A stretch of 64,000 nucleotides of DNA from Plumapathes pennacea. Its lineage: Eukaryota; Cnidaria; Anthozoa; Antipatharia; Myriopathidae. Where the stretch lies: NCBI GenBank assembly GCA_964036295.1, contig OZ038462.1, positions 38,911,680-38,975,679 of the forward strand, written 5' to 3'. How positions within the stretch are numbered: the first letter of the stretch is position 1; every line of letters starts with the position of its first letter. Below, one piece after another: positions 43,501 through 57,172 of the stretch. A model generated the notes under the pieces. That model did no database searches. It saw nothing but the letters and a program-made list of their open reading frames with translations, and was not told where the DNA came from. The position numbers and the translations under genes are program-made.

Positions 43501-46500
43501 TTAACGTCATTTTTCACGTTCAATCTCCCAAGATGAAAAATATAGAAAAACCAAGAAGGGTAGGTAAATCTATGTGTTCTATCTTTGTTTTTAAAGAAAG
43601 TCAAATACGCGTAAATATTTCAATCATTACTGCTAACTATCACAAAATAAGACGTAGTTGTTTCCTCGATAGCCTTATTGCTCGTGGCAAAGCCGACGAG
43701 CTTAGGATTGGAGACCGTGTCTTCATCTTCGTCGTTTTATTTTTATTATTTTTATTATTTTATTTTTATTTTCTTTCTGGGTTACGAATCAGCACACGGT
43801 GATTGGTTCGCATTGCCACGTGATATGCGATGACGTAAGGTGACTTCGCGAACAATTTGAGATGTGGGCGCCTCGATTGAATTGTACGTTAATACAATTG
43901 CGTGTAAAGGGGCCCCTCAGCACAATTAAATTTTTGTTTACATCTGGAAACATTTAAACGTTAGCAAAAAAGATTGTAATCAATCAGTAGCAAAACACAT
44001 GAAGGTAAGTAGCACTTTCAGGCCACAAGAGACAAATATTTTTCTCAAACTTTGATTGAAATACATGTAGCTACAATCTTCGACATAATTGTTGGGACAC
44101 TTTGCACTTTCCCGTCCCATAATGTTGGTTTGTGCGTCACAGTGCCTAGAACCAACATTGGGGGAGGGAGGAGGCCGAGAAACGGCACGTGCTGCTAAAT
44201 ATACGCACTTCCGAGAGTGTCCCAAGTAATTATGTCGGGGATTGTAGTCTCGGGGACCTAAAGATGGCGGATCAGGAATTTCGGCGTGCAAAGGACTGTG
44301 GTTCAGTTGGGGATCTTTTTTCTTTCCTTTAGCGAAAGAGCACAATCCTTCATGCCGCTGGTGTTTATTCCGTCTCAATGCCATATGTTATTCAACACGA
44401 AGATGATGAAGGTGCGCTTCATTTTATTATTATTCAAGTAGTTCACAAATCTGATTGAATATGGGGGCCACGATTTTGCTACGTTGTCTTTTGCCTCTGC
44501 AGCCTACAAACCTTTTGCGATACAGCAAAGTACAAGCAAAAATGAAATATGGATTAATATTTTTTGACCAGTTAGAAGCGGTGGATCGCACGCCGCTCAG
44601 TGGCAAACGCGTATCCTGAAATTAGTTTTTCAGCCTGAATCTTTTTAAGGGATATTCGAATGTATCACCACAAAAATTTAGACTGATATGTCGCTGATAT
44701 TACATAAATCGTTGTGTGGAGCAATCCATTACGTGAGTGGTAACACAGGGAGTATCGGGGTACTGTGATATTAGTCTTTTATTACACGACTAGACTGCTG
44801 AGCGGGCCGATACAGAAAATCCACCAATCAGATCGCTCCTTTGCCGGTCTGATATTTTCTAAGTATCAGACCGGCTGTATCAGACCGGGTATGATCACAT
44901 AAAATTACGCATGTTTTTCTGAGCTGAAAAAATAATCAATATGGCAGACCAAGCTCGGGTAATAAGGAATATTAAATGACCACATTTATAACGGAAACGG
45001 AAATGAAATTTGAAGAAAACCATACAAGTGCGGCTGTCAAATTTGATGAGCATTTGACGCTTGCAGCCAAGGTTGAATCGTCGAGTCTGCAGCTAAAAAG
45101 TTTTTGTAGTTTGAATTCTTCTTATTGACTTGTGAATGGTGAAGAGGATAACTGGTTGAGTTCTGCGGAAAGTAGCATGGGGGAAGTTAATGCGGAAAGT
45201 TTCTCGTAACTTGCTGAAACGGATGGCAACGAACAGAGTCGCTCGCAAAACTCGACATTGTCTTCTTCAAAGTTAAGCGAAAGCTATAAGTTCTCCTCGG
45301 AGCCAGAAACAATCTTCATGTCTTCATGTAAGTCAGTAGCCTTTCAGTCCTGAATTCTCTAATTTCTCATCTCCAAAAGATGTAAATTTTAACTGCTTGT
45401 CGTTCCAACAAAGCTTCCTGGGACTCTTACAGGACTACTTTCAAAATGGTGGCGGCGGTCACCGCCATTTTGTTTTGAATTCATGAATTTGCCGAGATGC
45501 GTACTGAGCTGAGTAGCAGGTAAGGATTGGCGTTTAATTGTTTGTTTTCTACGACAGTACAGAGTAAGACTGGTCAATCTTCGTGGACTTATGATGCATC
45601 CGCAAATTGTAGTTTTTGTCGGCTTTCAACCCACTCGTTTTACTTGTTTCCTTTGGCTCCGCTAAAGTTGGTGGTTTCTCCTGTACTTTTCTATGACATT
45701 TTGTTCACATAAATAAAAGAAAAGTGTAGATCGGGTCTGTATGCTCTAAGCTTGCAAGATCTGTACTCTGAGATTTCTTGTTTACGACTTACGCACGGCA
45801 TAAAATTTTACCGATCGGTGCAGGTTTCAATGATCACAAAGTCGTGTAATAAATCTCTTATTGACCGAGTTTGCTCGGGACCGTACTGGGAGAATATCGG
45901 CCCTCGGTCTTTTTTGTACGGACCTCGCTGCGCTCGGTCCGTACTGTCAAGACCTCGGGCCGATATTCTCCCAGTACGGCCCTCGCACTCGGTCAATAAG
46001 ATATATGTATTAACTATTAAACGTTGTCAATGGTTATTTGAAAATGCTAGTGGAACATGAACACTTTAGGAACATGAACCATTAAAACTACAATCCTGGC
46101 CAAAAGTCGTGGGACACTTAGCCTTTTATCTAAAAGTTATGACACTTTCCCTTTTCCCGCCCCCCTCCCCCCTTACATAAACATAGCATTTTTTCAGAGT
46201 GTCCCACATACTTTTGGCCAGGATTGTAGTTCATTAGCTTCGTATCATCCGACCTTTTGCTAATTTTTTAACCTTTATCTGCAATGTAGTTCCCGAGGCA
46301 GACAATGTTCAAAGAAAGAAAAGTGAGGTGACGTCCATATTACGAAAAATATCGACGTACATCGTTCCATTTGATGCTGAAATGTCACAAGATGGTGACA
46401 ACTCCACTCTCAGATACGGTTTGTATTATATTAATTATTATGGCACATGCACTACGATATATGATACTTAAGAAATATAAAACACGCGCCGTGTTTACAT

Positions 46501-49500
46501 GTAGCCTGATGCAAACACGAGAGGGAGTTTGGGAGAATGAGAAAGTTTGTGTAAACCCGAGCCGCCGCGGCGAGGGTTTACACAAACTTTCGAGTTCTTC
46601 CAAACTCACTCGAGTGTTTGCATCAGGCTATGTAAACACGGCAAGCGTTTTATATTTCTTTTATAAAATAAACGACAGCAATACTACCACAAAACGACCG
46701 TTTTACGTGATTATCAAAGTCGAGATTCTCAACACACAAGCTGAAACCAATCACAGATCGCTGTGCCGAGCGGACGAGACAAAGTTTTCAAATCTTCAAA
46801 CTACGAACTTACAAATGCTGGAGAAATGAATTTATCAAAAGGTCATTCTATCAATGACTCTCAAACTGAACTTCCCTCGGCTCGGTTGACACTTCCGTAG
46901 TATCCAGAGCAGAGCTGTCTTAAACTGGCCGAGCAGCTAGTGAAGTTTCTGCTGTGCCGATTGAAGTGAGCGATGTGAACTGCACTAAATGTAAAAGCAA
47001 CGTTTGGGAAGCTACTTCGCTATGATTACTTTCTGCTCCACTTGTTCGACGTCTTGTCCAGAACTGATTTTGGTGTGGTACAAGTAGATGACCTTTCACA
47101 AGATCTTAAAAGAAATCACGTCGATTCTTCACCAGACTGAGTTGAACAGATGTATTTTGCAGTGCCATAATCACGTATGTACTTTGTAATTACTTTATGT
47201 TTTTTGTTTACACGTATTAATGAATGGGACTGAGTTTTGATGAACCGATACTTACTGTATTTATTCGCGTTTGTGGATTAAAGAGGTACCGCCTTCATCA
47301 GTGAATTGGGTCACGAGCAAGCGAGATCACAACTGACAAATGCTCTGTAAATTATCGTTCGGTTTTCAATGTTCACTGTAAGTTGCCTGTTGTTCAGTTC
47401 AACAATTCAGTGGACTTATCCTTTCCGCTGTTATTTCAAAGAAACTCAATTGTTCGAGAACTGTTTCTGCCCAGCGCTAAGTAATCTTTCACCAGTCATT
47501 CCTTCTGCCATAACCGCCGTTGCCGTTTCTTTGCTGGAGGCTTATAATTTCTTGTTTTTCTCGTAAACTCAGGTCAAATGAAGAATCGGGAACTTCACTA
47601 AAATCGATCAGTCCAAAACTTGTCCCACTGCGCAACCTCAGAGCAATATAACACACTTTCCATGTTACATAGCCTCATGCGAACACGGTTGGGAATCAAT
47701 CAGAGCGCTCGTTATATAACTTCTATTTTATAAACTAAGAATACTAATAAATCTATTAATATTCTGTATGAACGGTATAGCATACTAGTTATCAAGCTCT
47801 TCTTGGGACTTGTATCTGGAATACAAGAGTACGCACGCTACCTGCAAGAGCGACCAGATTGGACAGAAAGTCTCTGAATTATTAATTAATCCCCGAGCGA
47901 AGCGAGGGTAATAATCACGACGCTAATGCAGCAAAATCGCCTTATGTGAAGACTCCAAGCGTGTCGCCATCTCGAAAATTAATGTTCGTCTGTCAGTTCG
48001 TCTGTCAGTCTGTCTTTTTAGGCCAGGTGCCTAGGGCAATGACGTAATAATTATCGATTAGCGTCTCCGCCAGTGTTTTTATTGGCATTCGGAAAAATAA
48101 AAAGATTTGAACGAAGCAATAATTGTACGTAACTGCGTTCACGAAAATGAATTTGAAAACTTGAAAACTTGAAACAGAACGGTCTCGCGAAGCTCCTCTT
48201 CAAAAGAGAGGGAACAGGCACGGGCAAGGCGAAATCGTGAAACGATCGAACAGCGCCAAATACGTCTAGAGAAAAGACGACAACCGACAGCATCATGAAC
48301 GGAAGCGTGCCGAAGAAACGGCTCCGCAAAGGGAACAACCTTAAAAGCAAATCGGGAGCTCCAGACGCCGTTTTATGTTAAACTCAGATACTTATTTAGA
48401 AAGGACAAGCAACAAAGGTTAGTCAGTGGAAATCGAACAATCACCGTGACAAACATTCTACCCGTATCTTGTAACTCGATCACTTCAAGAATGTATTAAA
48501 ATCTGTATGCTGATCATTTTCCCTCGAAGTATTGTTTTAATACGCTTCTGTCGCCAGTTTCGGCTACCGTATTCGCTCAGAGCAATCGGAACTTGGAGTC
48601 TTGAATGATTTAGTCAGATGTCTTATTTTTTCTTTCAAGACTAAAACTGTAACAAATGCTGTAATCTGACATGCGGTGATTGCGGCGAGAATCGTTCACA
48701 AGCCCTTAGAAGTATGACTAGGTCTGAAGCCCGTGTATAATTTGAAGTAAACCGTTCAAGTTTTGCTTTGATTCTGGGAGAAATCATGCTCTTTTAAGCG
48801 GGTAGTTCACATACAAAACAACTCGAGCTCATTAAACATCCATGCCTGAGTCTGGTGCATACAGTCCAGAGTAAAACAAATTGCACAGGAAGCCTATTTA
48901 ATTGTACTGCCTATGAATTCAAAATTGGAAAATCAGTGTTCCTTTTTTCCCTTACTACGACGGCCGAGCAACTTCAAAATTTGAGTATTAAATTTTGAGA
49001 ACGTGCTTGACAGACTGTATGATTTAATTTGACGTGCCGACCGTGGGAAATACGTACTTCGTCACGCAATCAACTCTTTTTTCAACGCAAAAGTATAACG
49101 CACACCATTCTTTTTCTCCTTCCTTTGCGTGTAGCACTTGACTTCGAAGAAAAGATTGAGTCAACATTTCGGTAAAACAAAGGCTACTCTTGTTGGGAGT
49201 ACCAAAGTAAAAGTCCCATCAATGGCAGAGCGAGGGGGTATCTGCGATTATCGTATTTCTAGTACTAGAAATACGATAATCTCAGATATCCCCTAACCCT
49301 GTAGTGGGTTTGATGGAAGCGGGATTCTTGTCTTTTTTTCCGCTAGGAGATTATTAATTGTTTTTACAAACCATGTTTGTAAAGCGACGTCACCAGTCGA
49401 CCGCTGAAAAAAACATTTTGTCGCACGGCAATCTGGTTTTATATGTCAGACAAAGAGCACAGTGGTGCGTTTTCAAGTTTTCGTGGACAAGCTATTAAAC

Positions 49501-52500
49501 TCCAAAATTCGCTGAGACTACTTTCTGCACGCAACTACAGAATACATCCGAGATTATTAGAATCGTGACTCAATCAGTTTTCACAGTCAGGCGTTCTCCG
49601 ACACCGATCTTCCTTTTTGTAAAAAAAGCTGCAATTGCTCCAGCCAACGCTGCATCCTAACCAAATACGTGTATAGTTTTGTGCTTTAAAAATTAAGTTT
49701 CTTCAAGTGTAACAAATTGAAAACTGAAAGCGACAGTCGCTTGTTTACTCGTATGAAGTCTCGGAAATATATGAAATTTGGCAAGAATTCAATTTTGAAC
49801 TCAACAACTTTTCAAACTGCGTTTGACGAATTTTAAATCTTTGACAGAAAAAAGAAATCAAGTCACTAAATTATACAAGGTCCGATTGTGTTGAGCGAGC
49901 AAACCCGGTCACTCATAAATTCTAATACACTATAGTCTTTGTAGAATAAGAACAGGGCAATGATAATCAATAGACCTGGCCCGGTATTTTCTGCCCAGTT
50001 ACATTTTATCCGCGATTACAGTGTGCCAACAAACACAGCGAAAAACTTTTAAGCATTTCCATGTGTCAGACTGTCAGAGAAATTATGCAAAGATACGTTT
50101 TCGGAAAGGTTTATATTTTGCACGAAAACACTCTGAAATAGATTTGAAAACTAGCGAAGCCGGGTCACTCTATAATCCTACTTGGCCTTCATCACAGTTC
50201 TCGGGGCATCAAACGACAAAATATACAGCGATGTTAAAATAAACGAGTGATAACACGACTTTAAACTAGCATACGCGTACTGTACGTCAATTTTTGTAAA
50301 TTTTAAAAACGCACCGGCTCCTGAAAGTCATAGCTTTTAGCTCTTTCCAGTAAAGTAATCAAACCCAAAACACCATTGTCTACGTCTTTAATGATTTCGA
50401 AAAGAGCAGTCCTCATACAGTACGAAAATTCCACTTTCCATTATATTGTGCGTCGAGCAGCGCGTGTTGTCAAAACTTGGATTTTGTAAATTGCAATCCT
50501 GTTATTGCCAAACGGTGTAATTTACCATAGTGATTGTTCGATTTCCACCGACTGTACTTTGCTGATCCTTTCTGAAGAACTATCTGAGTTTTATCACAAT
50601 AATGATGTCTGGGATTGTGTTCAGGTCGGCCAATCGATGCCTTTAGGTATTTGCCCTGGCTAATTTTAGGTTTTCCAAATTACCTAATTTTCGATTCAGT
50701 TATAGCTTATTGCATGAAATATACAAAAAAAGTTCATTATTTTTCTGATATCGCGCGTAAGACTGCATTTAGAAGGCCTGAAGGTTGGCAATTTTACCGG
50801 AAGTAAATAGCGGACTGGGTCGGTTACTTCTGAAGGTGTGAAATTATGCCACTGGGGATCGTGTCCTGCTGATTATACCAACTTACACTACTCTCAAGGG
50901 ACACGTGCGGCGAGACCAACATGGCGTTACAATTGGGAGTTGAGCACTTCGAGGTCGAATTAATGCCGTAAACGAGATGCATTATCTACTAAGAATCGCA
51001 AATGAACAGGCGCTGTTTCCCTTCTGCAGCTTCTTGTTTCTCTGGCCTTTTGTGCGACCTTAGAACTTTTCAGGACTGCAGAAGTCTGCTCCCACTAGTC
51101 TTCTCCTGCGGAGAATTCTGAAGACGAATCTACGCAAGCACTTATATGTCTTGACCTCAGCGTCTCTTTCAATTCTTTGCGATCTGTGAATCTGGTATTT
51201 CCAGACGGCTTGACTTCTGTGCGCCACTGAGATTGTAAACCGAAGTCTTGTCTTGCGCCTAAACCAACACCTCCCTTCTCTGCCCCTTTCTTTCCAAGTT
51301 CGCTCATTATTTTCTTTCGTTTTTGTTATAAACCGCACTTGAAATTCAAAGCCATGACGCTCGCAGTGTGATACGAAACACATTGAGAAGCAGAAACAGC
51401 AGGAGCATTAAAGCATCCATCCGAGATCTTGTTTCACCTAGCAACCGATAAATAAACACTAAACCCATGGGGGAGGGATGCAAAAATGGTCATATTTTGA
51501 AGCTGCAATGTTTATGTACAGCAGAAATCAATCTAATATGGCGACTGAGCAGGGAATCATCGAATCGTCCAATTCTTGGGTGATTTGACGACCACAAGAA
51601 ACTCCTGTGTTCATAAATGTTATTTTACTCCTGCAATTTAAAAGCCAAAAGCTTAAAACTTTGCAGATAGTTTACTCATTTGACAATAAACAAACGTACG
51701 CTTGGCATTCAGCAGATTCCAAATAGTTTGAGATTGACAAATTTTAACTTGTTCGATTTTTGAATCTCAAATTTCTTCGCCTAAAATCTTCAAATCCAAA
51801 ATGCCAAGCGTATGTTTTTGGGTTTTGATGTAAGAAACATAAATTTGATTCCAAATCGGGATTTGTTTATTAATCATAACTATTACAATTTCCTCGAATT
51901 GGACACTTATTGTTCTGTAATCGGATACTTCTTTGTTCTGTAATCGGACAGTTGGCTTAACCAATCATAAAAGCAAGAGCGAAATTTAAATGCACCAATC
52001 AGCCTTACAATGATTTTCAGTGGAAAAAACGATTGCCGGTGTGAGTTTGTGGCATCTCGAAAGGCGAACTTTGTTAATTCTTGGACAACTTAACATGCAA
52101 GGAACAGTTTGTGGTCAGTCGAAAAACGTGAACAGTCACTATGGAACGAAAGAAGACAGGAATTTGCGCCGATCGGACGCGTTTGTTTCACGACGTCGCC
52201 AGCAAGCTGTGCTATAGACACCCTACAACTTACGGCTCATTGTCAATGAACGTCGTTAATTCATTTCAAAATCATGGAAGACTTTTACCTTTGTTGTGAT
52301 GGACTGTGATGGAAAAACATTCCTCGAGAACGAATTAAGTCGTCAAGATATTGGTAAGTTTGGATTTGCTGTGCCGACCACTAAGATACAGATTTTTTTC
52401 AGTCTTGAATATTTCCTTTGAATGCCTTGTAAACTTCTGTGAAAAAACAGACTAGTATTCTAAGCTTCAAAGCACCTGTTATGTTCAAAAATGTAAACCC

Positions 52501-55500
52501 GGCTGTAAAGTCGAAAGAATCTGCCTTTCAATTTTATGAGTTTGTGATGGGTTTACTGATTTTTACTGAGTGTACAGAACTTACACATTTTCGACTTTTA
52601 CATAAAAAATCCGCATTCAACTCAAATCATTGGGCAAATCAGCTTCTTATTTCTCTCACGTATTTTAAGTTGATAAAACTGAGAGCAAGATGACTACGAA
52701 CAAGCGGTTAACGTGTTTACAAACGCCGAACCGTGTGTACGCGCGTGTTAGAATCGATCGTCGATGAAGTACTTCTTGATGCTTTGTTTTTATGTATAGT
52801 ACAGCAGAAGTCGCTGAAGCTATATGATCATTTCATTCTCAGCATCGCCAGAAATTCCGGACATTTTGCGTCCACGATTGCTTCCGGTCTTTCCCAGCGG
52901 CGTGCGGTATGAGCATGCGCCATTCACACATTCAACATTGTTACGTACTTTGCCTCAGTGGGGTGGGGGAGGGATGGGTTTCTCCGGTTCAAAAAGAGAC
53001 TGCTACTTTTAGGAGACGCTGAATGACCTAGTTGAAATTAGCTTTCGTTTGGTACAACTTTCATGCGATTTGGAGCTTCCCAGCCCAAAATATCAACATC
53101 CGAAGTCAGCGTATTTCACGGGAGGTATTCGCCATGGCTGGCTGTGAACTGCAAATTCAAACACAAAAAGTACACATCGAATTTGCTCCAGGGGACTGAC
53201 TGAGGCTTCACAGGAGATGTTCAATCCTTCGACAATCAGGTACGGGGTAGACATTTTGCGTTTTACCCAAGGTTCTTGTATTAAATGCAGCTTAAAAAGT
53301 GACAGTAGCCGGTTTTGAGCGTATTCTGCTATCAATCCCTTCTTACGTCGGCCGAAATTTTAAATTCAAAAAAGTACACGTCGAATTTTACCGGAGATAA
53401 ATATTTTTTGTACTGTTGTGTTTAGGAAGCTTTCCTCTTCCGGATGCTGCCCAGACATTTTTACGAACGTGCTTCAGTTAAGCGAAAAGTGCAATTTATT
53501 ATCAGATCCCATACATTTCTTTGTTATTTCTTGAGCGGCTGTCAGCGTGAAACCTGATGCCTCTTCCGAGATGGCGCAACCGGATGTCTGAAATTTCTGG
53601 CGATGGAAATTGTAATATTTTATGATTAATTGGTAAGAGGACTTCGTGTCGTCCGATGTCGGTCTGTAATCATACGAGTGATTACAAAATCGGACTCCCG
53701 CGAAGCGCGGTCGTCCGATTTCGTGATCACTCGTATGATTACAGACCGAATGGGACTCCACTCAGTCCTACCATTATTAATTGTGGAAATAGTTTTAGTT
53801 TCTTTGCAAATGAGAGACCACCAGGGGGTCGGCTATTAATCCAATAAATTTTATAGTTAGCCATTTATATATTATTTATAATATCCAAGTTACTTTAATC
53901 ACCACTACACAAAATTTCGGAAGAATAGCTATTTTTGTACTAGAAAAAGAATTTTTTAACTGATTATTCGAAAAACGTCCAAATTTGCCAGGGCAACATG
54001 TAATAGCAAAATATTCGGGCCGATTACAGCCGTCCGTCGAACTGCTTGGCTTTGTATCTGCGTCTTGTTGTACGAAATCACTTTCTTTTGTACTCTCGCT
54101 AGTCACCAAAATGGCCGTTAAAACTTAAACTGCTGATCAGCCTCGCCTTAAGGTCGTACGCTAGACTGACAGACTGACGAACATTAGATTTCTAGATGGC
54201 GACTCGCTCGGATTCTCCATATAACGCGATACTACAACATTAGCGTCGTGATTATTACCCTCCTAGAGCTAGGGGATAATATTACTAACTGGACACCCGT
54301 AAAATTCGGCGATCGGATCTTTCTTTCTCTTTTTTTATTTTTGAAGTCAATTTCGAGCATCTCGATCGCAGTTTACGGTGTCAAAGTACAAACTTCTATG
54401 TTGGGCATGTACCACTCGACCTACCGGACTCGACGAATCGCCGATCCGGATCGACATCAAAATATCCCCGTTTTTCGAACATGTGGCAGCATCAACCCGA
54501 CGTCCAGTAGCCTGACAGATCAAATTATCTTTCTAACGTATGTGGCTGCCATCTTTGATTTTGATTCATTGAGCGTGACGTCATAGAAGGGGCCTGTGAA
54601 AGAGCGTTACAGACGGACAAGCGTATTTAGATTGACACGCGTCAGTCATACAGAGCTACAATGAGTTTCCTTAAAAAACATTAAATTTCCTTTCGCTTCA
54701 AGTAAAATTGCGCTCAACCTGATCATTTCCCCCTCCCCCCTTTTCAATGTTGACCCATTGCAATAGGGGGGAGGGGAGAAGAGAGGCAAACAAGTCCAAA
54801 ATCGAAGAACAGGGCGAAAATGATATAAAGTATCTCAACTATTTTTGCAACCCGTTGTAGGTTGAAATTCGACAGCGTCTATGGTATATTTTTGATCACG
54901 TCAACTGGACAGGACTCAGCATCAAAACTGTGTTTTTCCACAGGGTTGAGAAAATCGTCGGCAAGTCCGAGAGAGCGAAAATCCACATTGAGTAATCCAG
55001 AATTCATGGAACAAGAAACAGAACCTAATTCAGATTCCGCGGCAGAAAAAAATCAAACAGCTCATCGCACAAGAAAAGCGCCTGTGTACAGAAACCCATT
55101 TGGTGCAATTGAAGAACCCCATATAACAAGTACTAGAAGAATAGCATTTACATATGAGGAAGAATTTCAAGAAATGCGAAATGACACCACCGAAAAGAAT
55201 GAGTCTCTCCAAGTTTCAAGCGAAACTAATATTTCCATGGAAAATCTCAAGTCACCACCCGAGAGGATTGCTGAAGACACGCAAGTCTCGTACGCTCAAG
55301 TAGAAGAAGATTCTGAACCCGCAACCAAAAGCGGTGTGGAGTGGCTAAAAGACCCACGGCTTTACAAGGTAGATGAAACATGCGACAAATAACTTATGTT
55401 TGCATGTATAAACGTTTAAAATTTTGAAAGGCTGCTATCTTATTATCTGTGCATGAATGCAACGCGACCATGTGGTTAATCTAGGATGACCTCGTGTTAT

Positions 55501-57074
55501 TGTTAGTGTCGATCTTTCACCTATATAACCCATGGAGATTAAAGGGGCTCAGTCGTGACCTGCCGGGACGCCCGGTAGCTCAGCTCCCAAACTTGAAAAC
55601 GTGAGGCTTACGTTTTCAAGTTTGACTATTAATGGCAGATGAAGCGAAGCGAAGCTCGAGCACAACAAAGTACACATTACGCCACGTCGTTTGTCTTAAA
55701 ACTGAGATACATTATCAGGAAGAAAAAGCAAAAGTTCAGTTGATGGAAATCGAGCAGTCGCCAAAGCAAATTTCACTGTTTCTAATCCATTGCCGATTAA
55801 AATGTTTTGCTCGTCACGGGCGCTGCAATGGAAATGATAAGTTTCGCAAGTTGCGTGATGAGGACTGCTCTTTGTTTCGAAATTATTGAAGACGGCAATT
55901 TATGTTAGCCATATCCTTGTGTGTATTACTGACTCGATCACTTGAATAAAATATGAAAGTCTGCTGTTCTTGTTTATGCTATGGGCCAGTGATTTTACAC
56001 GTACCCAATGAATAATTTTCTGTCGACACTTTCAGCTAGTGTAATCCTGTCAGCAGAACCGGAACTTAATCGCTTAGTCAGACGACTTCTTTTAACTTTC
56101 AAGATTTAAAATTCGTCGGGTTGGAAAGCTGTCTATCCAATAAATATGCTGCAATTTGAGCCGGCGGTGATTTATACACTGAGAACTGTTGACAAGCCGT
56201 TCGAAGTATGGCTAAAATTGAGCGCCACAGAAGCTAGCGAGGTAAGGTCGTCAGGTTTTGCTTTGATTTTGGGAGAAATTTAACCTGTTTTGAGGTTCAT
56301 ATACAACACAAATTGAATTAGCCGTTGAAGCTCATTAAATATGTGCGCCGTGTTGTTTTAAGAAGACGCATGCGTAACTCATGACCGAGCCTCTTTAATT
56401 TTTAATTTGCGTTATGTAAATCAGTGTATTCTATTTGCAAGCATTATAATAAAACTACGCGGAAAGGGAAAAACCATCCCTTTGTAGTGCCCTCGATAGC
56501 TACGATAAAGTTTCTAACTCCACTTATTTCAAGAAATAATGCAAAATAATTGCAACTCTTTCACTAAGAATGTACCATCTTCCGATTGCTGTAGTTATAA
56601 CATTTAAAATTTCTGTCTATAAAATAACAGGTCACTGCTATTTTCACGAGCACCTACACAGTTGAGAGCCTGACGTTTTCCTACTTGGCCTTGTACCTTA
56701 TGGATCATCTTCATTTTAATAAGGTACTCCATAATATAAGTGTTCCTTGAACGCTGCTGTGTTTACAATTTCTGTTCCTCAGTTTAGCTTAGATCTTAGA
56801 GTTTAGAGTTTAGTTTAGATCTTTAGCTCTGGATCTATATCGTAGGGAAGTTGAAATAGAGGTAAAAGGCACAAACCTTGGCTCACAATAATATATCTTT
56901 AAGTCTACTTTATGTTAATTAGGTATTTATTCAGTAATCGAAAATGGTGGCTTCAGTAAGCCATTCTCGAGATTCCTGTTACCTGTATTTCACAGGCCCA
57001 ATGTTTTTTATGCAAAACAAGCGTCTCAATTTCATAAGAAATTCGGCATTAGGAAATGTTTTGAAATAATAATA

Positions 57075-57172
<98 letters not shown>

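Noticed and set aside
46371-46829. 152-codon + frame overlapping the end of gene D exon 5
   Set aside because: It runs through the exon donor and both arms of a foldback hairpin, in a frame other than that of the gene.
51060-51383. Two overlapping minus-strand frames (107 and 70 aa) in gene D intron 5
   Set aside because: No recognisable domain, no second copy in the window and a length expected by chance in 64 kb.
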